From: Phycisphaerae bacterium
GTDB taxonomy: Bacteria > Planctomycetota > Phycisphaerae > Phycisphaerales > Phycisphaeraceae
Assembly: GCA_030425705.1 (NCBI GenBank)
Contig: JAUHZU010000017.1
Coordinates: 1 to 63,606 of the forward strand
DNA length: 63,606 nt
Direction of reading: 5' to 3'
Every line of letters begins with the position of its first letter. The stretch's first letter is position 1. The notes under the pieces are model-generated. The model was not told the origin of the DNA and did not search any database. It was given only the letters and a program-made list of their open reading frames with translations. The position numbers were made by a program, and so were the translations under genes. Shown here in pieces: positions 24,499-33,729 of the stretch.

Positions 24499-26201
24499 AA
24501 AACGCTCTAGACTGGATCAAATCCAACCCGATCAGTGCCGCCTCCGCCGTGGGTGCGTTCATCTTCATCCTGGTCTTTGCCTACGTGTTCTTCATCCTGG
24601 CGCCGTCGTTCCGGGCGCGTGTAGTTGAAGAAAACGGCAAGCAGGCCAACGACCTCAACGCGCTGATGCGTGCAAGTGTCGAACTGCCCAACCCCAACCC
24701 CAACGACCCGCCGCTGGAGATCTCCAATCTGGTGATCAACCAGCAGGTGATCGACTACGTCCAGAACGTCTACGACACTGTCGGCCGACAGTCAGCGCAG
24801 ATCAAGAACACGTCGTTGGACATCAACCGTCGTCAGCACGAGAACTTCACGTTCGTTGGCCGACGCGTCTTCGGCAACCCGTCGACGCCCTCGGCGACCG
24901 ACCTGATCTCCGCGACCGAGGCGTACCGCAACTCCTTCCTGGCGATGTTCAAAGACGGCTACCCCGCACTGAACATGCCGCGTATCGCGGTCGGCCTCCC
25001 GCCGACGTTGGAAGAAGTCACCGCGGACCTCGACCGTGTGGTGTACGAGTACATCGACAGCGTCGGCGCCGAAAGCACCGGCGACCTGACCCAGGCGCAG
25101 GCCGAGGAGCTTTACCAGCTCCAGCAGGTCGCGGTGATGGAGATCCTCAAGGGCCGGGCCGAGAGCGTCTCGCTCTACGCGGACGTGATGCCGATCGTGC
25201 GCGAGGCATCAGATACCGGCACACCCGGAGCCCCGGGGACACCGGGCGCGCTCGGAGGGTCCGGCGGGCAGACGGGCGGCTCGGGCTTCGCGGAGTACAG
25301 CACGGAGTACCCCTTCACGATCGCGGAATGGGCCTACTCTGCCGAGACGCCGGCTCTCGACGAGTTGTGGGAGGGGCAGGTCCAGATCTGGATCATCCGC
25401 GACATCATGACCGCCATCATGCGGACCAACAGCACGCAGGTGCCCAACCCCGCCGATGGGTCGGTGACCTACCAGCCGTTGAATGTTATCGAAGCCCCGG
25501 TCAAGCGATTGATCAGTCTGGAAGTGATCGACGGGTATGTCGGCCTGCACTCGGGCGGCGGGATCAATACCGTAGCCGGCACCGGTACCGGCACAGGTGC
25601 AGGCGTCGCGGGTCCCGGCGGGCTGGGTGCTCCGGGCAGCGGCCGAGGCGGGGCGTTGGGCGCACCCGGTGGTCGGGGCGCCATGCCGGGTGGCCGGGGC
25701 GCGATGCCCGGTGGTCGCGGTGGCCTGCAGGGCGGCCGCGGCGGCATGCCGACGGCAAACACCGAAGACGATGGCACCGGAGGCTTGGGCGCGACACCCG
25801 AGCCCGTGGCCGAAGTCTCAACGGTCTATAACGAACCCGCGGTCGCGACGCTGCCGAATGAGCGGCAGGCCATTATCGACAGCTTCCACTTCGGCCCGAC
25901 CGGACGGTTCTCCAACAGCGTGTTCGATGTCCGCCACGCCCGGCTGACGATCCACATCGCGTGGGAATCCCTGCCGGAGTTCTTCGAGCAGCTCCGCCTC
26001 ACGAACTTTATGACCGTGATCGATATGCAGTTCCGCGATATCGACGAGTACAACGCGCTCGCCAGCGGGTACGTCTACGGCGAAGCGGACGTGGTCGAGG
26101 TGGACCTGGTCATCGAGACCCTCTGGTTCCGCGGGTGGACGGTGCCCCTCATGCCGGAGATCGTCAAAAAGGCGCTCGCGGTATCTGAAGAACAGCCCTG
26201 A
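24495..26201 (+). CDS. Pilus-operon inner-membrane protein with Gly-rich insert (PilO position)
   Basis: A 568-residue protein with one N-terminal membrane helix (about 15-35, AASAVGAFIFILVFAYVFFI) and a long periplasmic part, so it has the topology of PilN/PilO. I see no strong match to a named family. Gly-rich low-complexity runs lie at about 243-266 (GTPGAPGTPGALGGSGG) and 353-432 (GGRGAMPGGRG repeats). The C-terminal domain (about 450-568) has FDVRHARLTIHIAWESLPEF and a GYVYGEADVVEVDLVIETL strand pattern like the ferredoxin-like fold of PilO. The start is GTG, overlapping the pilM stop and preceded by GAGGAG. Confidence 0.7.
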   Translation: MKNALDWIKSNPISAASAVGAFIFILVFAYVFFILAPSFRARVVEENGKQANDLNALMRASVELPNPNPNDPPLEISNLVINQQVIDYVQNVYDTVGRQSAQIKNTSLDINRRQHENFTFVGRRVFGNPSTPSATDLISATEAYRNSFLAMFKDGYPALNMPRIAVGLPPTLEEVTADLDRVVYEYIDSVGAESTGDLTQAQAEELYQLQQVAVMEILKGRAESVSLYADVMPIVREASDTGTPGAPGTPGALGGSGGQTGGSGFAEYSTEYPFTIAEWAYSAETPALDELWEGQVQIWIIRDIMTAIMRTNSTQVPNPADGSVTYQPLNVIEAPVKRLISLEVIDGYVGLHSGGGINTVAGTGTGTGAGVAGPGGLGAPGSGRGGALGAPGGRGAMPGGRGAMPGGRGGLQGGRGGMPTANTEDDGTGGLGATPEPVAEVSTVYNEPAVATLPNERQAIIDSFHFGPTGRFSNSVFDVRHARLTIHIAWESLPEFFEQLRLTNFMTVIDMQFRDIDEYNALASGYVYGEADVVEVDLVIETLWFRGWTVPLMPEIVKKALAVSEEQP

Positions 26202-26298
26202 TCGCTATTGACCCCTTTGAACAACACGGCCGTTCACCGGCCAACACCCGCCCGGCATCGGGCCCCGGTTCCACCGGGACAACACGGAGACAGGCGAC

Positions 26299-28302
26299 AT
26301 GAAAGTTAAAGACGCCGGCTTCTTCACCCAACACATCGAAAAGCTCATCCTCGGCGCGGGGGTGCTGTTCCTGATCGTCGCGGTCGCGGTGGTCGGCTTC
26401 GGGCTGATCATCAACCCCTACCAGGTAACCGTGGGCAACCAGACCTACGATGACCCCGCCGACATCATCCCGGAGCTGCAGGAGGTCTCCGAGCGTCTTG
26501 ATAACCGTTTGCACTCTGGCGATGGCCGGCCCGAGGAGTTCCCCGAGGACTACCAGCCCCCGGACCTGGAGACCGACTTCAGCCAGATGGTCCGCCAGCC
26601 GGTGGTGCAAGACTTCGGCTTCAAGCCGGTATCGCAGGACGGTCTACTTGAGACTGATCTCTGGATCGAGGAAGTCAAGCCCCCGGTGTACTACCTGCCG
26701 ACGCCGCCGGTGGTGACCGACATCCGCGTCAAGCACGGCTTCGAGGTGCTTGGGCTCGAGGACGAGGAGCTCGCCGAAGAGTTCTTTGACATGTGGGGCC
26801 AGCGCTGGCAGGAGCCCGCGGACTTCCAGTACGTCTTTGTCGAGGGGGTCTTCGACCTCGGCGAGTGGATCGAGCGTCTGCAGGACACCCGGAACCACCC
26901 GGACATGGTGCCGCTGGGCATCTGGACCCGGAAGCTGGGGCTCGCGTCGGTCTACCTGATCCGCGAGGAACTCGACCCGGTGACCGGAGAGTGGGGCAAT
27001 CAGACCACCGTATCGATGCTGCCCGACTATGTCGGGGTCCGTCCCGGCGTGCAGATGTCCCCGGCGATGGATATCGCCAACTCGAATATCGAGTGGCTGC
27101 TGGGCCGGCAGGAACGGATCGCGATGCCTTTCCCGCCGCCGCTGGCCGACGGGGACGAGCTGCTGTCGCCGAGCGACGACCCGATGATGCAGTTCGATGC
27201 CGAAGAGCTGGAAGCGATGGAGGCCGAGGAGCGCGCAGCCGAGCGTGCCCGGCGAGCCGCGGAGCGGGAGGCCGAGCGTGCCCGCCGCGCCGCCGAACGC
27301 GATGCCGAGCGGAACAACGACCGTGACGGCGGCGGCGGCCTTGGCGGGCCGGGCGGCCGAGGCGGTGGACGCGGCGGCGGTGGCAGCGGCGGGGGACGTG
27401 GTACCGACCCCGGGCCGGGTGGCGCGCTGGGCGAACCCGGCGGCGGGCGCGATTCGCGCCCGAACCGTGGTACCGATGAGCCGACTGGCCGGCCCGCGCC
27501 AGGACGCGGCACGGACAACGTGACCCCCGGCGGCCGCGGCACCCCCGGTGGCCTGGGCGGCGTTGAGCAGGAAGACGAACTGGACCCCTACCAGATGCGG
27601 GTCTGGGCGATCGATGTCTCGGTCGAGCCCGGCAAGACCTACCGCTACAAGCTGGTCGCCGCGGTGATCAACCCGCTCTACGGCGTCCAGCGGCTGGAAG
27701 ATTCGCAGCTCAGCGAGAACGCCGAGCGGGCGGCCCTGCCCCCGTCCCAGACGGACCTGGACAAGATGGCCTGGATCGATCCCATCGAGGTCGAGCCGAC
27801 CACCCGGTTCTTCGTTACCTCCGCCAGCGAACGGGGCGCGCGGGTGAACATCTGGCGTGTCTTCAACGGCAAGCGCTACAACCACCAGTTCGAGGTCAAC
27901 CCCGGCGACCGCATCGGCGGCGTCGCCACGATCGAGGACGAAGAGCACGGCGAGCAGGAAGTCGACATGGCGGTCAGCGCGACCGTCGTCGACATCGACC
28001 GCCGTCGCGATGTCAGCGGCAACACTGTCTGGACCCTCATCTACATCGATGAGTTCGGCGAGCTGCACGAGCGTGCCCTCAACACCGACCAGGCCCTGTC
28101 GAGCCAGTTCGAACGCTTCGTCCGTGAAGAGCGTGAGTTCGAGCAGCGCATGCGGGACATGATCCCCGAGAACGGTGCAACACCCGACGGCCGGGGCGGC
28201 CCCGGCGGGCTGGGTGCTCCGGGCCCGGGCGGGTTCTCTGACCCCGCCGACCTCGGTGCCCCCGGCGGGCGCGGTGTGCCCGGCCGTGGGGGCGGACGCT
28301 GA
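26299..28302 (+). CDS. Pilus-operon membrane protein with charged helix and Gly-rich insert
   Basis: A 667-residue protein with one N-terminal membrane helix (about 14-38) and a periplasmic remainder. Residues 298-340 form a highly charged helix of Glu-Arg-Ala repeats. This is followed by a Gly/Arg/Pro-rich stretch to about 425 (GGRGGGRGGGGSGGGRG) and a second Gly-rich tail (625-667). Between them is a folded domain with VWAIDVSVEPGKTYRYKL and VNPGDRIGGVATIEDEE, which resembles a beta-sandwich. I do not recognise the family. It lies 97 bases after the previous gene, in the same direction and before a strong terminator, so it is taken as the third gene of the PilM operon. It may occupy the PilP/lipoprotein position. 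Confidence 0.65.
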   Translation: MKVKDAGFFTQHIEKLILGAGVLFLIVAVAVVGFGLIINPYQVTVGNQTYDDPADIIPELQEVSERLDNRLHSGDGRPEEFPEDYQPPDLETDFSQMVRQPVVQDFGFKPVSQDGLLETDLWIEEVKPPVYYLPTPPVVTDIRVKHGFEVLGLEDEELAEEFFDMWGQRWQEPADFQYVFVEGVFDLGEWIERLQDTRNHPDMVPLGIWTRKLGLASVYLIREELDPVTGEWGNQTTVSMLPDYVGVRPGVQMSPAMDIANSNIEWLLGRQERIAMPFPPPLADGDELLSPSDDPMMQFDAEELEAMEAEERAAERARRAAEREAERARRAAERDAERNNDRDGGGGLGGPGGRGGGRGGGGSGGGRGTDPGPGGALGEPGGGRDSRPNRGTDEPTGRPAPGRGTDNVTPGGRGTPGGLGGVEQEDELDPYQMRVWAIDVSVEPGKTYRYKLVAAVINPLYGVQRLEDSQLSENAERAALPPSQTDLDKMAWIDPIEVEPTTRFFVTSASERGARVNIWRVFNGKRYNHQFEVNPGDRIGGVATIEDEEHGEQEVDMAVSATVVDIDRRRDVSGNTVWTLIYIDEFGELHERALNTDQALSSQFERFVREEREFEQRMRDMIPENGATPDGRGGPGGLGAPGPGGFSDPADLGAPGGRGVPGRGGGR

Positions 28303-28343
28303 TCCGCATCGACCGGACCGCCTGCTGAACGCAGACCCAATCA

Positions 28344-28368
28344 CCGGCACCTTCGGGTGCCGGTTTTT
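28344..28368 (+). terminator. Intrinsic terminator of the PilM-type operon
   Basis: A perfect 8-bp stem (CCGGCACC / GGTGCCGG) with a UUCG tetraloop is followed by TTTTT. It lies 42 bases after the third gene stop. Confidence 0.9.
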
Positions 28369-28384
28369 CATTGGCCCTCGCCGC

Positions 28385-29041
28385 TCACACCCCACGCACC
28401 CCGAACACCGCGACGGTGCACCAGGTGTTTCCGATCCGGTCGGTCAGCGGGATGCCACGCACCGCCGGCGGGCCGACGGGGAATCCCTTGCGCAGGCACC
28501 GCTCGTGCCAGACGGCGAGGTCGTGCTCCGCGACCTCGTGCCCGGCCGTGAACAGCACCAGCAGCAGCCCGCCGTGCCGGATGACGCCGTCGGACCAGAT
28601 CTTCTTGACGTCGTTCGCCACCGGCGACAGGAGCTCCGCGGAGTACCGCTTGAAGGGGCCGCTGGTCTCGTGCTGCGCCACGGTCTTGATCTCGAGCCAG
28701 TACGCGGCCTCCGCGTCGCAGGCGCTGCCGTCGTCGAAGAGGGTGCTCTTCACCTCGGGGTCTCGCAGCGGGACGCCGTCCGGCGTCAGCACCAGGTCGC
28801 AGCGTAGCCCGTGGCTTTTCTTGCGTTTGTGCCAGTGCCCGGGGTACCGCTGCTCCGGCCACGCCCCCATCCCCGACCCGCGCAGCGCCTCCGCGATGAG
28901 CGGGTGCAGCCCGAGTTCGTCCAGCGCATCGAAGCCGTACACCGCATGCTCCGCGTCGTCCGCCTGGGCGCGCTGTTCCAGCCCGGCATGGACGGCCTCG
29001 GCGATATCGGCAACAAACCAACGCATCGGCACACGGTACAC
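28385..29041 (-). CDS. Orphan protein with PD-(D/E)XK nuclease-like motif
   Basis: A 218-residue soluble protein. GLRCDLVLTPDG followed by AYWLEIKTVAQHE gives the D-(X)n-E-X-K spacing of the PD-(D/E)XK nuclease-like fold. Further conserved-looking residues are in KRYSAELLSPVANDVKKIW and GLLLVLFTAG. Many proteins of this fold are nucleases, but some are inactive or have other roles. No methylase or helicase is next to it, so a restriction system is not indicated. The start is GTG at 29041; ATG at 29026 is the alternative. It is convergent with the pilus operon and shares the direction of the CNNM/CBS genes. Confidence 0.6.
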   Translation of the reverse strand: MYRVPMRWFVADIAEAVHAGLEQRAQADDAEHAVYGFDALDELGLHPLIAEALRGSGMGAWPEQRYPGHWHKRKKSHGLRCDLVLTPDGVPLRDPEVKSTLFDDGSACDAEAAYWLEIKTVAQHETSGPFKRYSAELLSPVANDVKKIWSDGVIRHGGLLLVLFTAGHEVAEHDLAVWHERCLRKGFPVGPPAVRGIPLTDRIGNTWCTVAVFGVRGV

Positions 29042-29074
29042 GATCCAACGGCACTCGCGGCAGGGACGCCGAGG

Positions 29075-30067
29075 TTACCAGTGCTGGATCTCGCCGGTCA
29101 GCGGCTCGACCAGGTCCTTCACGGTCACCACCCCGATCGGTCGGCTCGATGGACCGGTGATGATCGCCAGGCCGATGTGTTCCTTCTGGAGCTGGGTCAG
29201 GGCGTAGCGGACGGTCCGGTTCGCGGCGACGCTTACGGCCGGGCGCATCACCTCACGCACCCGCCGGTCGCCGGGCTCGCCGTCGGCGAGGGCATCGATC
29301 ACGTCGATCGTGCCGATGATCTTGCCCTTGCCGTCCACCACCGGGAAGCGGGAGTGCTTGGACCGGCGGGCGAGCGCGGTGAGCGCGGTAATGTCCTGGT
29401 CGGCGCGGATCGTCTGGACCTCTGCCCAGGGGGTGGCCTCGTCCTCGACCTTGCGGTTGGACATCGCGAAGGCCCGCTGCGCCATCGCCGACTGTTCGTC
29501 GCTGATCAGGCCCTGGCCTGCGCCGTGGCGGACCATCTCGACCACGCGCAGCCGGGGCGAAACGATCCGCGCCTGGTCGCTCGCGATGAGCCGGACCGCC
29601 ACGCGGCTGACGAACACCACCGCCGGGAGGATCAGGGTCGCGGTAAAAACCCACCGCATCAGCCGGAGCACGCGGGCGAGCGGGTACATGAACCGGTCCG
29701 CGTGCGTCGCGAAGAAGTCCTTGGGCAGCGTCTCGCCGAAGATCAGGAGCAGCGTTGAGACGACCAGCGTGTTCGCGACGATGACCTGCCAGGGGCTGAG
29801 CGCCAGCGAGCCCATGATGATGCCCAGCGCCGCGGTGCCGAGGTAGTTGGCGATGTTGTTGCCCACCAGCAGCGTGCCCAGCAGCGTGGTCGGCTGGTGG
29901 ATCAGCCGGTCAAGGATGACCGCCGAGCGTTCCTTCCGCGCGGAGCGCACATAAAGCCGCACCCGGTTGAGTCGGTAGCAGCCGATCTCCATACCAGAGA
30001 ATAGTGCCGAGCCGGCAAACCCCAGCAGCATCAGCCCGCACCAGAACAGGTATTGCCCGGTGGTCAT
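29075..30067 (-). CDS. CNNM/CBS-domain membrane protein (CorC/HlyC family, short form)
   Basis: A 330-residue protein. Residues 1-180 are the CNNM (DUF21) transmembrane domain, with GSALFSGMEIGCYRLNR, LLVGNNIANYLGTAALG and IFGETLPKDFFA, the family signatures. A CBS pair follows at about 200-330 (FPVVDGKGKIIGTIDVIDAL and GLAIITGPSSRPIGVVTVKDLVE). It lacks the C-terminal CorC_HlyC domain present in its neighbour. Members are linked to magnesium or sodium transport. Its start overlaps the stop of the neighbouring CNNM gene by four bases, so the two are translated together and may form a heteromer. Confidence 0.85.
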   Translation of the reverse strand: MTTGQYLFWCGLMLLGFAGSALFSGMEIGCYRLNRVRLYVRSARKERSAVILDRLIHQPTTLLGTLLVGNNIANYLGTAALGIIMGSLALSPWQVIVANTLVVSTLLLIFGETLPKDFFATHADRFMYPLARVLRLMRWVFTATLILPAVVFVSRVAVRLIASDQARIVSPRLRVVEMVRHGAGQGLISDEQSAMAQRAFAMSNRKVEDEATPWAEVQTIRADQDITALTALARRSKHSRFPVVDGKGKIIGTIDVIDALADGEPGDRRVREVMRPAVSVAANRTVRYALTQLQKEHIGLAIITGPSSRPIGVVTVKDLVEPLTGEIQHW

Positions 30068-31398
30068 CCTGCACCCCCCGCGTTGCGTGCGGTGGGTACC
30101 GGGTCCCCGACACCCGCGCGTTCATGTCGCAGCAGCGTGATGGTCAGCTTGTCCATCCGCCGGCCGTCCATCGCGTCGACCGTGAGGCGGATGTTGCTCA
30201 CCCTGGCGCTGTCGCCGACCTCCGGCACCCGGCCGAGCAGGCGGAACATCATCCCGCCCACCGTGGAAGCGCCCGACGCGGCACCCGCCAAGAGCGGGTT
30301 GTGCCCGAACCACTGCGCCCATTCGTGTACCGGCAGCCCCGCGTCGACCCGGTACACGCCGTCGGCGATCTGCTCGACGGCGTCCGTTTCGCCGGCCTCG
30401 TACGCACCGGGGATCTCGCCAACGACGTGCTCGACCACGTCCTCGAGGGTGATCAGCCCCGCCGTGCCGCCGTACTCATCGACCGCGATGGCGAAGACGA
30501 TCGCGCTGTCGCGCAGCCGCGCAAGGAGGACATCGGCCGGCGCGATCTCCGGGACGAACCGGACCGGCCGGACCATCGCGCGCACCTGCTTCACGGTGGC
30601 TGGCGGGTCGAGCAGGACGTCCCGCGAGAGGACCACACCCACCACGTTGTCCAGCCGATCCTTGTAGATCGGCAGGTACCGAAGCCGGGTTTCCCTGGCG
30701 AGGGCGGTCAGCTCGGCGGGCTGGGCGTCGATGTCGTGGGCGCGGATCTCGACACGGGGGACCATCAGGTCGCGGACCTTCAGCCGGCCGAGCTCGAGAA
30801 CGTGTGCCAGCAGGTCCTGCTCGGTCTGGTCGATCACCCCGCTGCGCTCGCTGAGGCGGAGCATCGCGCCCAAGTCCTCGGCTGACAGCTCGTCCGGCGC
30901 GGTCGGCGGCGCGATGAGGCGCGACAGGGGGGTGATCGCGACGGCCATCGTGACGACCCGGATCGGCGACAAGGCGCGGTGCAGCCCGAGCAGCGGCAGC
31001 GCGATCCACAGCGACCAGCTGTTCGCGCGTTGCGAGGCGACCTGTTTGGGCAGCACCTCTCCGAAGAGGATCACACCGAGCAACGCCACCACGGCAAGCC
31101 CCGCGGTGGTGCCCGCGCTGATCGTGCCGCTCTCCCGCCAGCGTTCGAGCAGGACGGTGCTTAGCGTGAAGTAGAGCACGTTGATGACCATGTTGCTGAT
31201 CAGCAGCGTGATGAGCAGCGGGGCGGTTTCGCGCAGCAGGCCGATGACGGCGGCGGCGGCGGCGCTGTCGCTGCGCCTCAGCCGTGCCTGCTCGTGCGGC
31301 GTCAGCGAGAACAGCGCGGTCTCCGAGCCGCTGAAGGTCGCGCTGGCGACCAGCAGCAGCGGCAGCGCGATCAGCAGGATGAGCGAGAGGGGGTCCAT
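30064..31398 (-). CDS. CNNM/CBS-domain transporter with CorC_HlyC domain
   Basis: A 444-residue protein with the full family layout. The CNNM/DUF21 membrane domain is at 1-190 (FSGSETALFSLTPHEQARL, LISNMVINVLYF, FGEVLPKQVA). The CBS pair is at about 205-330 (MVPRVEIRAHDID, LPIYKDRLDNVVGVVLSRD). The C-terminal CorC_HlyC domain is at about 345-435 (DEYGGTAGLITLEDVVEHVVGEI). The start at 31398 gives the usual hydrophobic N-terminus; longer versions back to 31614 lack coding character. It is likely an inner-membrane divalent-cation transport or efflux protein, made in tandem with the short CNNM protein. Confidence 0.85.
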   Translation of the reverse strand: MDPLSLILLIALPLLLVASATFSGSETALFSLTPHEQARLRRSDSAAAAAVIGLLRETAPLLITLLISNMVINVLYFTLSTVLLERWRESGTISAGTTAGLAVVALLGVILFGEVLPKQVASQRANSWSLWIALPLLGLHRALSPIRVVTMAVAITPLSRLIAPPTAPDELSAEDLGAMLRLSERSGVIDQTEQDLLAHVLELGRLKVRDLMVPRVEIRAHDIDAQPAELTALARETRLRYLPIYKDRLDNVVGVVLSRDVLLDPPATVKQVRAMVRPVRFVPEIAPADVLLARLRDSAIVFAIAVDEYGGTAGLITLEDVVEHVVGEIPGAYEAGETDAVEQIADGVYRVDAGLPVHEWAQWFGHNPLLAGAASGASTVGGMMFRLLGRVPEVGDSARVSNIRLTVDAMDGRRMDKLTITLLRHERAGVGDPVPTARNAGGAG

Positions 31399-31528
31399 CA
31401 ACGTGCAGTTTGCGGGCGATCCGGCGGTCGACCGGCTCCTTAGTTTATCGGCCGATCGGAGCTGTAGATTGGATCCCAGCCCTACACATCGGTGTCCCGA
31501 GCAACACCGCCGAGGCGATTGCGGCTGT

Positions 31529-32557
31529 TCAATCCCGGATCGCCGCGACGATGCGCTCCGCCGCATCGACCGCCGCGCACCCATCGGCTGCCGAGACCAC
31601 CGGCGGCCGGCCATCGGTGACCGAGGCGAGGAACGCGGCCGCCTGTGCGGTGAGGGGGTCGTCTTCGCCCGCGGGCATGGTCGTGTCCAGCGGCCGGGTC
31701 TTGAGCAGTTCCAGGTAGTTCATCCCCGAGAGGTCTTCGCCCGCCTTGAGCCGGCTGCGGATGTCGCGCATCGCCTCGGCATTGTCCTGGGTGCTGATGA
31801 ACGTGCCGGTACGCTCGCCATAGTCCAGCGAGACATAGCCAGCCTCCGAGAAGAGACGTAGTCGCCGCTCGGTGCCTGTGGCCATGCGCGAGCCGTGGAG
31901 GCTCGCCACGCAGCCGCCCTCGAAGAACAGCCGGGCATCGCAAAGATCCTCGTGCTCGCCGAGCAACCGGCAGCCCACGGCCTCGACGCGCTCGAGCGGT
32001 CGGCCGACCAGCGACAACACGATGTCCAGGTCGTGGATCATCATGTCCATCACCACCCCGACATCCATCGAGCGGAACGTCATCGGGCTGATCCGCGTCA
32101 CATCAAGGAATCGCGGCGTGAGCCCCAGCGCGCTGACTGCACGGACTACGGGGTTGAATCGCTCGGTGTGACCGACCTGGACCCGTGCGCCGTGCTGATC
32201 CGCATAGTCAGCCAACTCGCGAGCCTCGCGCGAGGAGCCGGCCAGCGGCTTCTCGATCAGGCAGGCGATGCCCCGCTTGAGGAGCGGCTTGGCCGCGTCG
32301 GCATGGAACACGGTCGGCACGGCGACGACCGCGGCACGCAGGCCCGGGTGCCGTTCGAGCAGCGCGTCAAGACTCGGGAACGCCTCGGTGCCGTACGCAT
32401 CGGCCGCCTGGCCGGCGCGCTCCGCGTCGCCGTCCACCACTCCGACCAGGTCGGCCTGTGGCATCTTCGCGAGGGTGCGGGCGTGGTGCCGGCCCATCCG
32501 CCCGACACCGATCACGGCGACGGGTACTGCAGCTTGCGGTTGATCCATAGCCCGCAT
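31529..32557 (-). CDS. Gfo/Idh/MocA-family oxidoreductase
   Basis: A 342-residue NAD(P)-dependent dehydrogenase. The Rossmann part begins VAVIGVGRMGRHHARTLAK and continues to LIEKPLAGSS, where the EKP motif of the family carries the conserved lysine. The C-terminal half has VGHTERFNPVVRAV and MDMMIHDLDIVLSL, with the catalytic-site His in the HD pair. The pattern resembles the UDP-GlcNAc 3-dehydrogenase GnnA, but the substrate cannot be settled from sequence. It is divergent from pdxA with only 43 bases between the starts. An alternative ATG lies at 32548. Confidence 0.8.
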   Translation of the reverse strand: MRAMDQPQAAVPVAVIGVGRMGRHHARTLAKMPQADLVGVVDGDAERAGQAADAYGTEAFPSLDALLERHPGLRAAVVAVPTVFHADAAKPLLKRGIACLIEKPLAGSSREARELADYADQHGARVQVGHTERFNPVVRAVSALGLTPRFLDVTRISPMTFRSMDVGVVMDMMIHDLDIVLSLVGRPLERVEAVGCRLLGEHEDLCDARLFFEGGCVASLHGSRMATGTERRLRLFSEAGYVSLDYGERTGTFISTQDNAEAMRDIRSRLKAGEDLSGMNYLELLKTRPLDTTMPAGEDDPLTAQAAAFLASVTDGRPPVVSAADGCAAVDAAERIVAAIRD

Positions 32558-32588
32558 GGTACCGCCCGGATCGATGCCTGTGGGCTGC

Positions 32589-32600
32589 TAGAATAGCGCG
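32589..32600 (+). promoter_or_regulatory. -10 box (TAGAAT) six bases before the pdxA start
   Basis: TAGAAT at 32589-32594 ends six bases before the ATG of pdxA. Transcription would then begin at or next to the A of the start codon, giving a leaderless mRNA. No Shine-Dalgarno sequence is visible. The same spacing occurs before the Nudix gene. Confidence 0.45.
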
Positions 32601-33695
32601 ATGGCCCCAGCCAGCCACAACCCGACCGACGACACGCCGGCCCGGCCGATCCAACGCCGGCCCGTGATCGGCATCACACTCGGCGACCCGCTGGGCATCG
32701 GGCCGGAGGTCATTGTCAAGGCCCTCGCGGACCCTGCGGTGCGGTCGCTCGCACGCTTTGTCATCTTCGGGATGAATGAGCAGCTCGCCTACGCCGCCGA
32801 CGCCGCGGAGATCGAGCCGTACTGGCACCGCCTCCAGCACGATGCCGAGCGGGCAAGCCACGAACTGGTACACGATGTTGTGGTGCTCGACTACGACGAG
32901 CTGTCGATGCTCGGGTCGTCGCGGCAGCAGCCCAGCCGGCAGGGCGGGCAGGCGAGCCGCCGCTTCATTGATGACGCCCTGTCCGCTGTGCGTCGGCCAA
33001 TCGATTCGGGCGGGATCGACGCGATCGTGACCGCGCCGATCAGCAAGACCTCGTGGAAGCTGGCGGGCTTCGACCGCTGGCCCGGTCACACCGAGTACTT
33101 CCAGCACAAGACCAAGGCCAAGCGGGCGGTCATGTTTTTCGACGCCCCGCAGATCCGCGTCGCCCTGGCGACGGTCCACGTCGGGCTGATGGATGTCCGC
33201 AATGTGCTGACGATCGGCCGAATCTTCGACGCGATCGACCTGGGGCACGAGGCCTGCCGACAGATCGGTGTCCCGTCGCCAAAGATCGCCGTGTGCGGGC
33301 TCAACCCCCATGCCGGGGAGGACGGCTTGTTCGGCGACGAGGAGACGCGGCTGATCCGCCCAGCCATCGAGGTCGCTCGGAAGGCCGGCATCGACGCCCG
33401 CGGCCCGTTCCCCGCCGACACACTCTTTACCCCCGCCAACCTCAAGCGCTACGACTTGTTTGTCGCGATGTACCACGACCAGGGCCTGATCCCGGTCAAG
33501 ATGCTCGCGTTCGACCAGGCGGTCAACACCACGCTCGGCCTGCCCATCATCCGCACCAGTGTGGACCACGGCACGGCGTTCGATATCGCCGGGCAGAACA
33601 GGGCCGACCCCGGTTCGATGAGGGCGGCGATCCGGCTGGCGGCGCGTTTTGCCGGCGGTGCCGCGGCGTCCGGCACGTCCCGCGCCGCGGTCTGA
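32601..33695 (+). CDS. pdxA: 4-hydroxythreonine-4-phosphate dehydrogenase
   Basis: A 364-residue PdxA, the NAD- and metal-dependent enzyme of the DXP-dependent pyridoxal 5'-phosphate pathway. It shows GITLGDPLGIGPEVIVKAL (24-42), VTAPISKTSWKLAGF, the GHTEYFQ motif with a metal-ligand His, the CGLNPHAGEDGLFGDEE motif, PADTLF and the metal-site MYHDQGLIPVKM. VNTTLGLPIIRTSVDHGTAFD is near the end. There is an N-terminal extension of about 20 residues, and the protein is slightly longer than usual (about 330). It probably makes a leaderless transcript. PLP made by this pathway would serve the class-III aminotransferase among others. Confidence 0.93.
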   Translation: MAPASHNPTDDTPARPIQRRPVIGITLGDPLGIGPEVIVKALADPAVRSLARFVIFGMNEQLAYAADAAEIEPYWHRLQHDAERASHELVHDVVVLDYDELSMLGSSRQQPSRQGGQASRRFIDDALSAVRRPIDSGGIDAIVTAPISKTSWKLAGFDRWPGHTEYFQHKTKAKRAVMFFDAPQIRVALATVHVGLMDVRNVLTIGRIFDAIDLGHEACRQIGVPSPKIAVCGLNPHAGEDGLFGDEETRLIRPAIEVARKAGIDARGPFPADTLFTPANLKRYDLFVAMYHDQGLIPVKMLAFDQAVNTTLGLPIIRTSVDHGTAFDIAGQNRADPGSMRAAIRLAARFAGGAAASGTSRAAV

Positions 33696-33729
33696 CCATT
33701 ATGAATCCCCAACCCAACGGAGGCGAATG

